Source: Campylobacterales bacterium
GTDB lineage: Bacteria > Campylobacterota > Campylobacteria > Campylobacterales > Sulfurovaceae
DNA length: 64,000 nt
Direction: 5' to 3'
NCBI GenBank assembly: GCA_014763895.1
Contig: JACXUM010000007.1
Coordinates: 1 to 64,000 of the forward strand
Shown here one piece after another: positions 63,859 to 64,000 of the stretch (position 1 is the first letter of the stretch; every line of letters begins with the position of its first letter). The notes beneath the pieces were generated by a model, which ran no database searches, was not told the origin of the DNA, and saw only the letters and a list, made by a program, of their open reading frames with translations. The translations under genes and the position numbers were made by a program.

Positions 63859-64000
63859 CTTTTCATTTTTCATGGTTGTATGATAAAAGAAGTAAATATC
63901 TGTGCCTAAAGCAGTTTGCTAAAAGAGGATTTTAAGTTAATATAGATTATATCTTTAATATAGATCCAAAAAAGTGGAAGGAATAAGAAAACGATAGTAA

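Overview
This window looks like the chromosome of a free-living member of the Campylobacterota (Sulfurimonas/Sulfurovum-like; the genus is inference). The block fabZ-lpxA-clpX-mreB-mreC followed by carB, the short lpxB, nhaC, queH and small c-type cytochromes fit that group. Base composition is AT-leaning and most genes sit in tight, often overlapping, operons.

Layout. 1-1067: one end of an IS3-family insertion sequence, entering from the left edge, that cuts off the 3' part of a membrane-sensor gene (1065-1634). 2075-26454: core housekeeping genes, mostly on the minus strand: carB; mreC/mreB/clpX/lpxA/fabZ; queH, lpxB, an AlkD-like glycosylase, an Mrr-type nuclease and an NhaC antiporter; an L,D-transpeptidase; apt, rpiB, lepB, folD; a cytochrome c; a DUF4139 protein; a cold-shock gene; DUF502 and DUF2569 membrane proteins; nadE; a cyclophilin; pyrF; and a 48-residue membrane peptide. 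26660-29180: tRNA-Ser(GCU), a 27-residue-repeat lipoprotein, a 51-codon gene next to an initiator tRNA-fMet, a second cold-shock gene, and two copies of a structured repeat. The second copy runs into a stray 3' end of tRNA-Ser.

29275-56478 is, after a cytochrome c'-like gene, a long accessory block for storage-glucan metabolism. A minus-strand operon (pyk, alpha-glucan phosphorylase, pgk, DUF4912, GH57 branching enzyme, glycogen synthase, ROK kinase) diverges from a plus-strand operon (gap, a pgi relic, pfkA, a long pyruvate-kinase homologue, a nucleotidyltransferase/mutase fusion, GH57, a GalT-like protein, nifJ, a DHOD-like protein, GH57). A CoA-disulfide-reductase-like flavoenzyme closes the block. 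The glycolytic enzymes it carries are mainly those that turn a gluconeogenic pathway into a glycolytic one (PFK, PYK, GAP, PGK), with pyruvate:ferredoxin oxidoreductase as the exit to acetyl-CoA. Aldolase, TPI, phosphoglycerate mutase, enolase and GlgC are absent here and would have to come from elsewhere in the genome. A decayed third copy of the tRNA-linked repeat lies just right of the block (about 56618-56780), which suggests that it arrived as an island at tRNA-Ser.

56876-64000: an RlpA lipoprotein, a Cache-GGDEF diguanylate cyclase, and DNA-repair genes in overlapping pairs: YbgA-like DUF523/DUF1722 with photolyase, and a radical-SAM protein with its TIGR03915-type partner.

Two reading frames are broken by single-base changes in A homopolymers (IS transposase, pgk). 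These may be real mutations, slippage sites or sequence errors. No CRISPR array, rRNA or integrase was seen.
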